The notes below the pieces were generated by a model. The model did not search any database, was not told the origin of the DNA, and saw only the letters and a list, made by a program, of their open reading frames with translations. This document shows, piece by piece, positions 6,405 through 14,046 of a stretch of DNA of 14,606 nucleotides. Position numbers and translations under genes: made by a program. Position 1 is the first letter of the stretch. Each line of letters begins with the position of its first letter. The DNA is from CAVLCC01 sp963624975 (GTDB lineage Bacteria > Actinomycetota > Coriobacteriia > Coriobacteriales > CADBOM01): positions 1 through 14,606 of the forward strand of contig CAVFRF010000070.1 in NCBI GenBank assembly GCA_963624975.1. The letters are read 5' to 3'.

Positions 6405-7421
6405 ATGCGCAAGCTAGTTTTCGGAATCATCATAGTGGTGGCGTTGGTCGTGGTGTTCATGAGGGGAGATTCGTTCTTCCAGCTCATCGAGACCATGCAG
6501 CAGGGGTCGATGGTGCCGCTGGTCATCGCCATCGTGAGCCAGCTGTGCAAGTACTTCTCGCAGAGCTTCGCCTTCTCCAACTCGTTCAAGACGGTGGACG
6601 AGCGCATCAAGCCGCGCGACACCATCAACCTGGTGTTCGGCATGTTCTTCATGAACACGGTGGCGCCTTCGGTGGGCGCCTCGGGCATCGTGCTGGTGGT
6701 CGACGACGCGCGCCGCCGCGGCATCTCCACCGGCCGCGCCACTTCGGCCGCGGTGCTGATGCAGATCTCCATCGACACCGGCTTTCTGGTGATCATGATC
6801 TTGGGCTTCATCGTGCTGGGCATTACCGGCAGCTTCAACCCGTGGTGGCTGCTGTTCGCCCTGCTAGACGGCGTGCTGGTGGGCGCCATGACGCTGCTGC
6901 TGGTGCTGGGCAACAAGAAGCCCGCGGCGCTGCACGCGTTTCTGGAGAAGATCGAGCACCTCGTCAACCGCGTGCTGCTCAAGTTCAAACGCCAGCCCAA
7001 GCTCTGGGCCGACGACCTCGTTGAGTCGTTCAGCGAGGCATCGGGCGACATCGCGCGCAACCCGCGCAAGGCCGTGAAGGTCTTCCTGTTCTCCGTCATC
7101 GCCAGCGCATGCGAGCTTACGTGCTTCATCCTGTGCGGCATCGCGTTCGGAGTGGAGACGATGCCAGCGCTCATCGGCGGCTACGTGGTGGCCACGCTGT
7201 TTGCCATGGTGTCGATCACGCCGCAGGGCGTTGGCTTCGTGGAAGCCGCCATCGTGGTGCTCATGACCGCCTACGGGGTGAGCGCCGCAGCCGCCACCGC
7301 AGTGGGCATCGTGTACCGCGGCCTCGTGTTCTGGATGCCGTTCATCATCGGCGCCGTGCTCATCAACCGCACGAAGACGTTCGGCCGTTCGAAGGCCGGC
7401 GATTCCGAGGATGCCGAGTAG
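6405..7421 (+). CDS. flippase-like membrane protein (LPG synthase transmembrane domain family)
   Basis: A 338-residue integral membrane protein with about eight hydrophobic segments: the first at residues 3-20, others around 38-50, 75-100, 118-160, 220-250 and 260-320. It resembles the family found as the membrane half of lysyl-phosphatidylglycerol synthase (UPF0104/PF03706), with the typical central NTVAPSVGASG segment and the later TPQGVGFVEAAIV segment. The soluble aminoacyl transferase half is absent, so it is not a full MprF; stand-alone members are presumed lipid flippases or lipid-linked transporters. A hydrophilic basic loop lies at about 180-215. GGGAG lies 4 bases before the ATG. 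It is a single gene with a possible TATAAT promoter upstream and a strong terminator downstream. The substrate is unknown. Confidence 0.85.
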   Translation: MRKLVFGIIIVVALVVVFMRGDSFFQLIETMQQGSMVPLVIAIVSQLCKYFSQSFAFSNSFKTVDERIKPRDTINLVFGMFFMNTVAPSVGASGIVLVVDDARRRGISTGRATSAAVLMQISIDTGFLVIMILGFIVLGITGSFNPWWLLFALLDGVLVGAMTLLLVLGNKKPAALHAFLEKIEHLVNRVLLKFKRQPKLWADDLVESFSEASGDIARNPRKAVKVFLFSVIASACELTCFILCGIAFGVETMPALIGGYVVATLFAMVSITPQGVGFVEAAIVVLMTAYGVSAAAATAVGIVYRGLVFWMPFIIGAVLINRTKTFGRSKAGDSEDAE

Positions 7422-7451
7422 CGTTTCGCAAATCGCCGCCAACCAACAAAT

Positions 7452-7489
7452 AACGCGCGTCTTGCCGGAAAGAGCAAGACGCGCGTTTT
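7452..7489. terminator. bidirectional terminator between the flippase-like gene and ddl
   Basis: AACGCGCGTCTTGC (7452-7465) pairs perfectly with GCAAGACGCGCGTT (7474-7487), a 14-bp stem with an 8-base loop, followed by TTTT on the plus strand. On the minus strand it ends in TTATTTGTT, so it can also stop the converging ddl transcript. Confidence 0.9.
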
Positions 7490-7547
7490 CTGTATCGCAT
7501 ATCGTTTCTGCCCGCTGCTACAAGCGCGCGGGTACGCTCAGCGCACG

Positions 7548-8600
7548 CTACGAGCGGCGAGCAACCGCCTTGTCGAGCTGCTCGCCAATCAGCGCGGCCA
7601 GCGTGATGCCCTCGGCATCGCAGGCGGCGGGCATGAGCGACTTCTGCGACATGCCGGGCGACACGTCCAGCTCGATCACCTTGGCCGAGGTGCCGTCCCA
7701 TATCATGTCCACGCGCGCCATGTCGCGGCAGCCGAACGCCTGGAAGACCTCGATGGCGGCGGCCTTCACGACGCTCATCACCTGGTCGTAGGGCAGTCCC
7801 TCGCCGGGCAGCGCGGCGAACGACTCGCTACGCGGGGGCGCGTAGTACTCGGCCTCGCCGGAGTCGAGGCGCGCGCTGGTGTCGAAGTACTCGTGCGACG
7901 TGCTGATTTCAACCGGAGGCAGAACGTGCAGGCTGCCATCGGCGCGCTCAACGACCGACACGCCCAGCTCCACGCCGTCGATCCACTCGCCGATGATGAC
8001 CTCGGTGTCGTAGGACAGCGCGTCGAGGATCGCGGGCGCCAGCTCGTCGTAGCAGACCACCTTGTGAAGGCCCATTGCCGATCCGCCGCGTGCCGGCTTG
8101 ACCACCAGCGGGAACTTGTCGAACTTGTCGTTGACTAGGCTCAGCGCGGTGGCAAGGCCCATCTCCTTGAACGCGTCGATGAAGAGGCACACCTCGCGCG
8201 GCCACGAAGCCGCACCCGCGGCGGCACCTGCAGCCGGCTTCTTGTCGCAAGCCGCCTCGATGGCCGCCTGGGTGGCGCGATGCGCCTCGAGCACGTACTC
8301 CATGTTGGACTTGTTGCGGGCGATGCGGCATACCGGCGCGGTGCAGCCCACGTAGGGAATCTCGAGGTACTCGAGCAGCGACTGGATGGTGCCGTCTTCG
8401 CCGTGCTTGCCGTGCAGGGCCACGTAGGCCACGTCGACCTTCTCGGCGCGCAGCGTTTCCACCAGGTCCGACGTGGTGTCCAGCGGCACCACCTCGTGCC
8501 CGGCCTCCTCGAGCGCGCGGCACACGTTCTTGCCGCTCAGCAGCGAGAACTCCCTCTCGAACGACTTACCACCCATGAGAACCGCAACCTTGTAGCCCAT
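7548..8600 (-). CDS. ddl: D-alanine--D-alanine ligase, divergent
   Basis: An ATP-grasp enzyme joining two D-Ala for the end of the peptidoglycan stem peptide. The 350-residue product begins KVAVLMGGKSFEREFS (Glu16 region) and keeps HGKHGEDGTIQ (63-73), VVKPARGGSAMG (166-177), the metal-binding RVD (296-298) and ELDVSPGM (310-317). Compared with my recall of E. coli DdlB, several positions differ. The second metal ligand, usually Asn, is Asp312. The lid residue Tyr216 corresponds to Leu245. An Ala-rich insertion lies near 120-132. D-Ala-D-Ala is therefore the default call but the second substrate is uncertain. ATG 8600 has GGGAG 9 bases upstream; ATG 8606 is only 3 bases from it. The gene is last in its cluster and ends at a strong terminator. 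Confidence 0.88.
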   Translation of the reverse strand: MGYKVAVLMGGKSFEREFSLLSGKNVCRALEEAGHEVVPLDTTSDLVETLRAEKVDVAYVALHGKHGEDGTIQSLLEYLEIPYVGCTAPVCRIARNKSNMEYVLEAHRATQAAIEAACDKKPAAGAAAGAASWPREVCLFIDAFKEMGLATALSLVNDKFDKFPLVVKPARGGSAMGLHKVVCYDELAPAILDALSYDTEVIIGEWIDGVELGVSVVERADGSLHVLPPVEISTSHEYFDTSARLDSGEAEYYAPPRSESFAALPGEGLPYDQVMSVVKAAAIEVFQAFGCRDMARVDMIWDGTSAKVIELDVSPGMSQKSLMPAACDAEGITLAALIGEQLDKAVARRS

Positions 8601-8744
8601 TGCCATTCGCTCCCTTCGCATGTTTTGCGTTTTCGCATATCTGCAAGCCCGCCGCGCCTTGCGGCCGAGCCTCGAGTTCAACCTCGCGCGCGTCCCGCGC
8701 CCACCGGCCTCGCACCCGCGAGCGCCAGCCAGCCGCCCCGCGCC

Positions 8745-9995
8745 CTACTCCGAAATAGCCCCCGCCTTGATGAAGGCCCGATACAGCTCGATCCTCTCCT
8801 CGATGACCAGCGCCAGACGCCTGATGGCCTCGCGGATGTCCTCGGGGCTCTCGTAGCAAAACGCGATGCGCATCGAGCTGCCGCCGCCCTCGCCGGGGTA
8901 GCACCCCGCGCCCGGCACGTAGGTCACGCCGTTGTCGAGCGCCAGCGCCAGCATCTGGTCGGTGTCCACGAAGCGCGGCAGCGTGATCCACAGGAAGAAG
9001 CCGCCCTCCGGGTGCGTCCACGTGGCCTCGGGCGGGAAGAACTCCTCCAGCGCGTCCAGCATCGCCTGTCGCCTCACCCTGTACTCGCGCTTGAGCACCT
9101 CGAGCGTGTCGCGCCACGGCGTGTCGTGGAAGTAGTGCTCCACCACCACCTGGTCCAGCGTCGAGCCGCACAGGTCGGTGCCCTGCTTGCACAGGTTGAC
9201 CTTCTCGAGGATGGGCTTGGGCGCGATGATCCATCCGGTGCGCAGGCCCGGCGCGAAAACCTTCGACACGGTGCCGAGATAGATCACGTTGGGATCCATC
9301 TTGCGCAGGCAGTCGATGGGCTCGCCCACGTAGCGCAGGCGGCCGTAGGGGTCGTCCTCGATCACGGCGATGCCGTATTCGTGCGATATCTGCAGCAGCT
9401 TCCTGCGGCGTTCGAGCGACATGGTCACGCCCGCCGGGTTCTGGAAGTTGGGGATGGTGTAGATGAACTTGGGCTTGCGCGCGGGTCCAAGCTCCTGGAT
9501 CTTCTGCTCCAGGAGGTCGATGCGCATGCCGTGCTCGTCCAGCGGAATGCCCTGCATATCGGGCTCGTACTGCGAGAACGCCTGCAGCGCGCCGACGTAG
9601 GTGGGCGCCTCGGTGATGATCACGTCGCCGGGGTTGATGAACGTCTTGCCCAGCAGGTCGAGCGCTTCCTGGGCGCCGGCCGTCACGATCACGTCGTCGG
9701 GGGTGATGTGGATGTCGAAGTCGGCCACGAGGTCGCACACGACCTGCCTGGTCTGCACCCTGCCCGGCGACGAGCCGTATTGCAGAGCCTGCACGCCCTC
9801 CTGCTCGATGGCGTCGGACGCGGCCTTGCGCACCAGGTCCAGCGGCAGGTTGCCGATGCTGGGCATGCCGCCCGAAAGCGAGATGATGTCGGAGCGCGAC
9901 GCGGCGGCGAAGAGGTCTCGCACAGCGCTTCTGCGAATGCTGTGCATGCGCGTCGAGTAATCCGTAGTCCACTCGTCGAAAACCATTCTCGCCAT
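8745..9995 (-). CDS. PLP-dependent aminotransferase, fold type I
   Basis: A 416-residue class I/II aminotransferase that moves an amino group between an amino acid and a 2-oxoacid in the cytoplasm. Visible features are LSGGMPS near 40, the cofactor-binding TAGAQEAL (105-112), the PNFQNPAG motif (182-189), EDDPYGRLRY (213-222), the Schiff-base Lys245 in GTVSKVFAPGLRTGW, and the substrate-carboxylate Arg at about 376 in SSMRIAFC. This matches the stand-alone branch related to 2-aminoadipate/LysN enzymes and to the catalytic half of MocR regulators, but no helix-turn-helix is present. AAGGAG lies 8 bases before the ATG. The gene is 77 bases after the small CphA-N-like gene and 144 bases before ddl. 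The substrate cannot be read from the sequence. Confidence 0.92.
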   Translation of the reverse strand: MARMVFDEWTTDYSTRMHSIRRSAVRDLFAAASRSDIISLSGGMPSIGNLPLDLVRKAASDAIEQEGVQALQYGSSPGRVQTRQVVCDLVADFDIHITPDDVIVTAGAQEALDLLGKTFINPGDVIITEAPTYVGALQAFSQYEPDMQGIPLDEHGMRIDLLEQKIQELGPARKPKFIYTIPNFQNPAGVTMSLERRRKLLQISHEYGIAVIEDDPYGRLRYVGEPIDCLRKMDPNVIYLGTVSKVFAPGLRTGWIIAPKPILEKVNLCKQGTDLCGSTLDQVVVEHYFHDTPWRDTLEVLKREYRVRRQAMLDALEEFFPPEATWTHPEGGFFLWITLPRFVDTDQMLALALDNGVTYVPGAGCYPGEGGGSSMRIAFCYESPEDIREAIRRLALVIEERIELYRAFIKAGAISE

Positions 9996-10072
9996 GATGT
10001 CCGCTCCTTGCTCGCTCCTGCAGATCGATAGCCTGTGCGCCTGGCGCGCGACCCTCGCTTAGCGCGAGTCGG

Positions 10073-10555
10073 CTATTCAATATATTGTGATGCAAGCTCG
10101 CAAGCCCGGGCTATAGCCGTCTGGGCAACGGCCACGCCCGCATTCGCCAGCGTGACCCGCGCAAGCCCACGCCTGCGGTCGAGCCACACCGTGTATCCTG
10201 CGAAGGCGCGTGCCTCTCCCCGCTCGCGCTGCCACTGCGCCAGGAGGTCGATGGCGAGGTGCTCTATAAGGTGGGGAAGGGTTTGCGGCTCGTCGCCCCA
10301 GCCGTCGTCGGTGCACACGTGCTCGCAGAGCGTGGGCCTGTCGGCGCAAGCCGCGTCGAGCACCGACTGCGAGATGAACCGCAGCTCGGGCGCCACCAGC
10401 ACCTTGAAGTCCACGGCACGCTCACGCTCGCGCACATCCAGCAGCACGATGTGCCCGCCGCCAAACTCTGCCGGCAGCTCGGGCGGCTGCAAGTCGCCTT
10501 TGCCTGCAGGCGAAGATTCGTGCATCTGGATATTTTTGTCCGCGCTCGCGCTCAT
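10073..10555 (-). CDS. small protein resembling the N-terminal domain of cyanophycin synthetase
   Basis: A 160-residue soluble protein without signal peptide or membrane segment. After a polar, Pro-rich start (1-30) it shows a pattern I recall from the N-terminal domain of CphA: a P-x-L-x-E-H-x-C segment (74-81) followed by a variable Gly-rich loop, then HLIEHLAIDL (95-104, compare HVVEHVALEL), a Gly-Tyr/Arg-Thr strand (120-122), and RGLARVTLAN (129-138) where CphA has GIYQVVYEY. The ATP-grasp and Mur-ligase domains of CphA are absent. In CphA this domain binds the polymer and in some enzymes acts as a metal-dependent hydrolase, so a peptidase or peptide-binding role is conceivable but unproven. 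It starts 18 bases after the CBS-protein stop, with a weak ribosome site, so it is probably co-transcribed. Expression of the frame is well supported; the function is not. Confidence 0.72.
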   Translation of the reverse strand: MSASADKNIQMHESSPAGKGDLQPPELPAEFGGGHIVLLDVRERERAVDFKVLVAPELRFISQSVLDAACADRPTLCEHVCTDDGWGDEPQTLPHLIEHLAIDLLAQWQRERGEARAFAGYTVWLDRRRGLARVTLANAGVAVAQTAIARACELASQYIE

Positions 10556-10573
10556 TCGGCGACCCGCCGCGCG

Positions 10574-11533
10574 CTAATCGCACGCGCATTCATCCGCGGC
10601 ATCCCCATCACCGTCGGGCGCGTCCTGCACAGCAGCATCTTCCCCGCTAGATGCGGCGTTTTCGGCCACCTCTCCCTCACCCGCAGGCACGCCCTCGACC
10701 ACCTCGGGCTTCTTCAGGATCACCTTCAACGTCGAGATCCTGCGGCGGCGCATCGCGCGCACTATGATGAGCATGTTGCCGATCTGGAACTGTTCGCCCA
10801 CGTTGGGCACGGTGTCGATTGCGCTCATGAGCCAGCCGGCCATGGTGTCGTAGTCGTCGCCCTCCTCGATGGGCAGGCCGGCCGCGATGGCGTCGTCCAC
10901 GGGCAGGCGGCCGTCCACGATCCACTCGCCCTCCCCCACCGGGGTGATGAACTTGTTCTCGAGGTCGTACTCGTCCACGATCTCGCCCACGATCTCTTCC
11001 ACGATGTCTTCCACCGACACCAGTCCCGCGGTGCCACCGTACTCGTCCACCACGATCACGAGCTGCTGCCGCTCGTTCTGCATCTCGGTGAGAAGCGGCA
11101 GGATGTCCTTGGTCTCGGGCACGAACACGGCCTCGCGCATGTGCTTGGCGATGGGGTCGTCCTGGCTGCCGTCGATGAGCGGCGCGATGAGGTCCTTCAC
11201 CATTGCGATGCCCACGATGGTGTCGTGGTCGTCGTGGAACACGGGCAGCCGCGAGAAGCCGGTGCCGCGCATGCGGTCGACGGTCTGGCGCACCGTCATG
11301 GTGTCTTCGGCCAGCACCATGTCGACGCGGGGCACCATGACCTCGCGGGCGATGGTGTCGCCCAGGTCGAAGATCTCGCCGATCATGCGCTTCTCTTCGT
11401 CGAGCAGGCCGTCCTGCTCGTTCACGAGACTCTTGATCTCCTCTTCCGAAACCGAGTCGGGGTCGATCCGCTTCCTGCCGAACAGCCTGGCGATGCCCCT
11501 CGCGAGCGGGGGTTTTCGAGATCCGTCGTCCAT
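10574..11533 (-). CDS. CorC/HlyC-family CBS-domain protein
   Basis: A 319-residue protein with two CBS domains and a C-terminal CorC/HlyC domain. Residues 27-60 hold the usual linker (EEEIKSLVNE, DEEKRMIGEIFDLGD), then the first CBS (about 64-120, starting VMVPRVDM), the second CBS (about 130-185, with the conserved DEYGGTAGLVSVEDIVEEIVGEI block split here at 163-185), and a transporter-associated domain (about 200-272). The C-terminal 45 residues are an acidic, Ala-rich tail. The CNNM (DUF21) membrane domain is absent, so this is the soluble CorC/YbeX-like form, often tied to Mg/Co efflux or ribosome maintenance without settled biochemistry. The ATG lies 2 bases after the purE stop with no good ribosome site, suggesting translational coupling. 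Confidence 0.9.
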   Translation of the reverse strand: MDDGSRKPPLARGIARLFGRKRIDPDSVSEEEIKSLVNEQDGLLDEEKRMIGEIFDLGDTIAREVMVPRVDMVLAEDTMTVRQTVDRMRGTGFSRLPVFHDDHDTIVGIAMVKDLIAPLIDGSQDDPIAKHMREAVFVPETKDILPLLTEMQNERQQLVIVVDEYGGTAGLVSVEDIVEEIVGEIVDEYDLENKFITPVGEGEWIVDGRLPVDDAIAAGLPIEEGDDYDTMAGWLMSAIDTVPNVGEQFQIGNMLIIVRAMRRRRISTLKVILKKPEVVEGVPAGEGEVAENAASSGEDAAVQDAPDGDGDAADECACD

Positions 11534-11535
11534 GT

Positions 11536-12030
11536 CTACTGCGCCTGGCTCTCTTTGTATTCCTCGAACTTGCGGGCAGTCTCGTCGTCGCCCGTGGCCA
11601 GGATCTGGATGGCCAGCAGCGCCGCGTTCATCGAGCCGTTGATGGCCACCGTGGCCACCGGCACTCCCTTGGGCATCTGCACGATGGAGAGCAGCGAGTC
11701 CATGCCGCCGAGGTCGCTGGTCTTCATGGGCACGCCGATCACGGGCAGCGGCGTGTGCGAAGCCACCACGCCAGGAAGCGCCGCGGCCTTGCCGGCCGCG
11801 CCGATGAGCACCTTGATGCCGCGCGCCTTGGCGCTGCCCGCCCACTCGGCCACCTTGGCCGGGTTGCGGTGGGCCGATGCCACGACCAGCTCGTAGGGCA
11901 CCCCGAAGTCGTCGAGCGTCTGCGTGCAGGGCGCCATGGCCTCGCTGTCCGACTTGGAACCTAGGATTATGCCAACTAGCGGCGCATTTGCTGCTCCGGT
12001 CGTGTCTCGGGCTGCTGTGGTGGTGGACAT
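11536..12030 (-). CDS. purE: 5-(carboxyamino)imidazole ribonucleotide mutase
   Basis: PurE moves the carboxyl group of N5-CAIR to give CAIR in purine synthesis. The 164-residue length is typical. The family blocks are GIILGSKSDSEAM (20-32), VASAHRNP with His54 (50-57), LPVIGVPM (95-102), DSLLSIVQMPKGVPVATVAI (111-130, 20 residues) and NAALLAIQILA (135-145). One key block differs: E. coli has AGGAAHLPG, here AGKAAALPG (79-87), so the second active-site His is Ala84 and a Gly is Lys81. This is partly reminiscent of class II enzymes (AGRSNALSG). ATG 12030 has GGGAGG 6 bases upstream; the longer frame to 12120 has no support. It is divergent from metX-metW and first in its cluster. Confidence 0.93.
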   Translation of the reverse strand: MSTTTAARDTTGAANAPLVGIILGSKSDSEAMAPCTQTLDDFGVPYELVVASAHRNPAKVAEWAGSAKARGIKVLIGAAGKAAALPGVVASHTPLPVIGVPMKTSDLGGMDSLLSIVQMPKGVPVATVAINGSMNAALLAIQILATGDDETARKFEEYKESQAQ

Positions 12031-12064
12031 GTGCGACCTCCCTTTCGCGTTCTCATTCCAACCA

Positions 12065-12093
12065 AGTATATAGCCCAATGCTAACATTCGAAA
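12065..12093 (-). promoter_or_regulatory. promoter of the purE cluster
   Basis: On the minus strand TTTCGA (12088-12093) is followed after 17 bases by TATACT (12065-12070), about 35 bases before the purE start. The 121-bp region between the divergent genes must also hold the promoter of metX-metW, which I cannot place with confidence. Confidence 0.5.
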
Positions 12094-12135
12094 CAACGAG
12101 ACCGCACAATCCGCGGGCAATCAAATCACACTCAT

Positions 12136-12144
12136 GGAAGGAAG
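12136..12144 (+). promoter_or_regulatory. ribosome binding site deciding the metX-metW start
   Basis: GGAAGGAAG at 12136-12144 lies 7 bases before GTG 12152. It overlaps the alternative ATG at 12134, which has no site of its own upstream. Confidence 0.6.
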
Positions 12145-12151
12145 CCGCAAC

Positions 12152-14038
12152 GTGACCGAGAGGGAGCCGGACACGCAGACCGCAGCCGAGCAGGTCGCAG
12201 GGAGAACGCAGACCGCGGGCGCGGGCGCGGCGGGCGCAAGTGCGGGCGCGGCGACCTCGGTCGATGCCTATCGCGAGGCGGTGCGCGAGGTCCCCTACTT
12301 CAGCGGCAGCATCATGCTCGACGAGCCGGTGCGCGTGGCCTCAGGCGAGCTGCTTCCCTCCGTTACCATCGCGTACGACACGTGGGGCACCCTAAACGAG
12401 GCCTGCGACAACGTGATCTTGGTCGAGCACGCGCTCACGGGCAATTCGCACGCGGCCGACGCATACCGCAACGGCGAGTTTCGCGAGGGCTGGTGGAACC
12501 GCCTCGTGGGTCCCGGCCTTGCAATCGATACCACGCGCTTCTTCGTGATCTGCTCCAACGTGCTGGGCGGCTGCTCGGGCACCACTGGCCCCGGCTCCAT
12601 CAACCCCGAGACCGGCGAGCGCTACGGCATGAGCTTTCCCGTGGTCACCGTCAAAGACATGGTGGCGGTGCAAAAGCAGATGCTCGACCAGATGGGCATC
12701 CGCAAGCTGCGCGCCGTGATAGGCGGCTCGCTTGGCGGCATGCAGGCGCTGGTGTGGGCCAAGGTCCATCCCGACATGGTGGAGCGCTGCATCGCCGTGG
12801 CCACCACCTGGCGCACGTCGGCGCAGTCCATCGCGTTCAACGAGGTGGGCCGCCGCGCGATCCTCAACGACCCGCTCTTCAAAGACGGCCTGTACGACAA
12901 GGCCAACCCGCCCAAGAACGGCCTGGCCATCGCGCGCATGATCGGGCACATCACCTACCTGTGCGAAGATTCCATGAACCGCAAGTTCGGCCGCGACCTC
13001 GTGGGCGAGCGGCTCGACTTTACCATGGGCAAGGAATTTCAGGTCGAGAGCTACCTCGAGCACCAGGGCTACAAGTTCACCGACCGCTTCGACGCCAGCT
13101 CCTACCTGTACGTGACCCGCGCCACCGACTACTTCTCGCTATGCCACTCCACCGAGGCCATCACCCGGCGCTTCGCCGGCTCGCCCGTGAAGTTCATGCT
13201 GCTGTCGTTCGACTCCGACTGGCTGTTTCCCACCAGCCAGATGCGCGAGCTGCTCGACGCGCTCACCGCGGCGGGCGTCGACGTAACGTTTGCAGAGCTT
13301 AGCTACCCGTTCGGGCACGACTCGTTCCTGCTGGAGGGCGACATCCAGTCGCGCTACATCAGGCCCTTCGTGGAAAACGGCGCCACCGATGCTCCCGACG
13401 TCGAGAACGGCCCGCGCGGCAGGCACCACAAGCCCATCGAGTCGCGCCCCGACCTCATGGCCATTACCGAGCTGGTGCGCGACGGCAGCCGCGTGCTGGA
13501 CCTGGGCTGCGGCGACGGCATGCTGCTGGACTGGCTGCGCGCCAACAGGGGCTGCTCGGTGTACGGCGTGGACTTCGACGAGAACGAGATGTTCGCCACC
13601 GTGTCGCGCAGCATCCCGGTGCTCAAGCACGACCTCGACCAGGGGCTGGGCATGTTCGGCGACGACAGCTTCGACGTGGTGGTGCTTTCGCTCGCGCTCA
13701 TGCAGCTCAAGAACCCCAAGCGTCTCTTCCGCGAGATGCTGCGCGTGGGCAAGAAGGTAATCGTGACCTTCCCCAACTTCGGCTACTGGCGCACGCGCGG
13801 CTATCTGCTATTCAAGGGCCGCATGCCGGTGGGCACGTCGCTGCCCTACACGTGGTACGAAACGCCCAACATCCACCACACCACCGTGCGCGACTTCCGC
13901 GACTTCGTGGCCGACAACGGCGGCCGCATCGAGCACGAGAGCTACCTGCACTCCACTTCGAGCGGCCTCAAGCGCGTGTCGTTCGCGCCCAACCTGCGCT
14001 CCGACACGGTGATAGTGGTGGCGTCGAGCGTCGAGTAG
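12152..14038 (+). CDS. metX-metW: fused homoserine O-acyltransferase (MetX) and MetW methyltransferase-like protein
   Basis: A 628-residue fusion. Residues about 40-408 form the alpha/beta-hydrolase MetX, which acylates homoserine for methionine synthesis: ALTGNSHAAD (94-103), GGCSGTTGP (139-147), nucleophile Ser193 in GGSLGGMQAL, Asp356 in SDWLFPTSQ and His389 in FGHDSFL. After a polar linker (about 411-430), residues 431-628 match MetW, with the SAM-type motif VLDLGCGDG (448-456), FDVVVLSLALMQL (507-519) and TFPNFGYWRTR (539-549). MetW is usually a separate gene next to metX and supports MetX activity, so the fusion fixes a 1:1 ratio. The N-terminal 35 residues are Ala/Gly/Thr-rich and unlike MetX. 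GTG 12152 has the ribosome site GGAAGG upstream. Acetyl or succinyl specificity cannot be told. Confidence 0.94.
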   Translation: MTEREPDTQTAAEQVAGRTQTAGAGAAGASAGAATSVDAYREAVREVPYFSGSIMLDEPVRVASGELLPSVTIAYDTWGTLNEACDNVILVEHALTGNSHAADAYRNGEFREGWWNRLVGPGLAIDTTRFFVICSNVLGGCSGTTGPGSINPETGERYGMSFPVVTVKDMVAVQKQMLDQMGIRKLRAVIGGSLGGMQALVWAKVHPDMVERCIAVATTWRTSAQSIAFNEVGRRAILNDPLFKDGLYDKANPPKNGLAIARMIGHITYLCEDSMNRKFGRDLVGERLDFTMGKEFQVESYLEHQGYKFTDRFDASSYLYVTRATDYFSLCHSTEAITRRFAGSPVKFMLLSFDSDWLFPTSQMRELLDALTAAGVDVTFAELSYPFGHDSFLLEGDIQSRYIRPFVENGATDAPDVENGPRGRHHKPIESRPDLMAITELVRDGSRVLDLGCGDGMLLDWLRANRGCSVYGVDFDENEMFATVSRSIPVLKHDLDQGLGMFGDDSFDVVVLSLALMQLKNPKRLFREMLRVGKKVIVTFPNFGYWRTRGYLLFKGRMPVGTSLPYTWYETPNIHHTTVRDFRDFVADNGGRIEHESYLHSTSSGLKRVSFAPNLRSDTVIVVASSVE

Positions 14039-14046
14039 CGCCTCTC

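Noticed and set aside
8280..10031. 583-codon open frame antisense to ddl and the aminotransferase
   Set aside because: His/Arg/Leu/Val-rich composition typical of an antisense shadow of high-GC genes; both genes beneath it are certain.
10050..10072. Terminator after the CphA-N-like gene
   Set aside because: CTCGC/GCGAG is only a 5-bp stem with no T run on the minus strand, so a terminator call is not supported.
10259..11896. 545-codon open frame antisense to the CBS-protein gene and purE
   Set aside because: Shadow composition and no motif; it crosses several well-supported genes.
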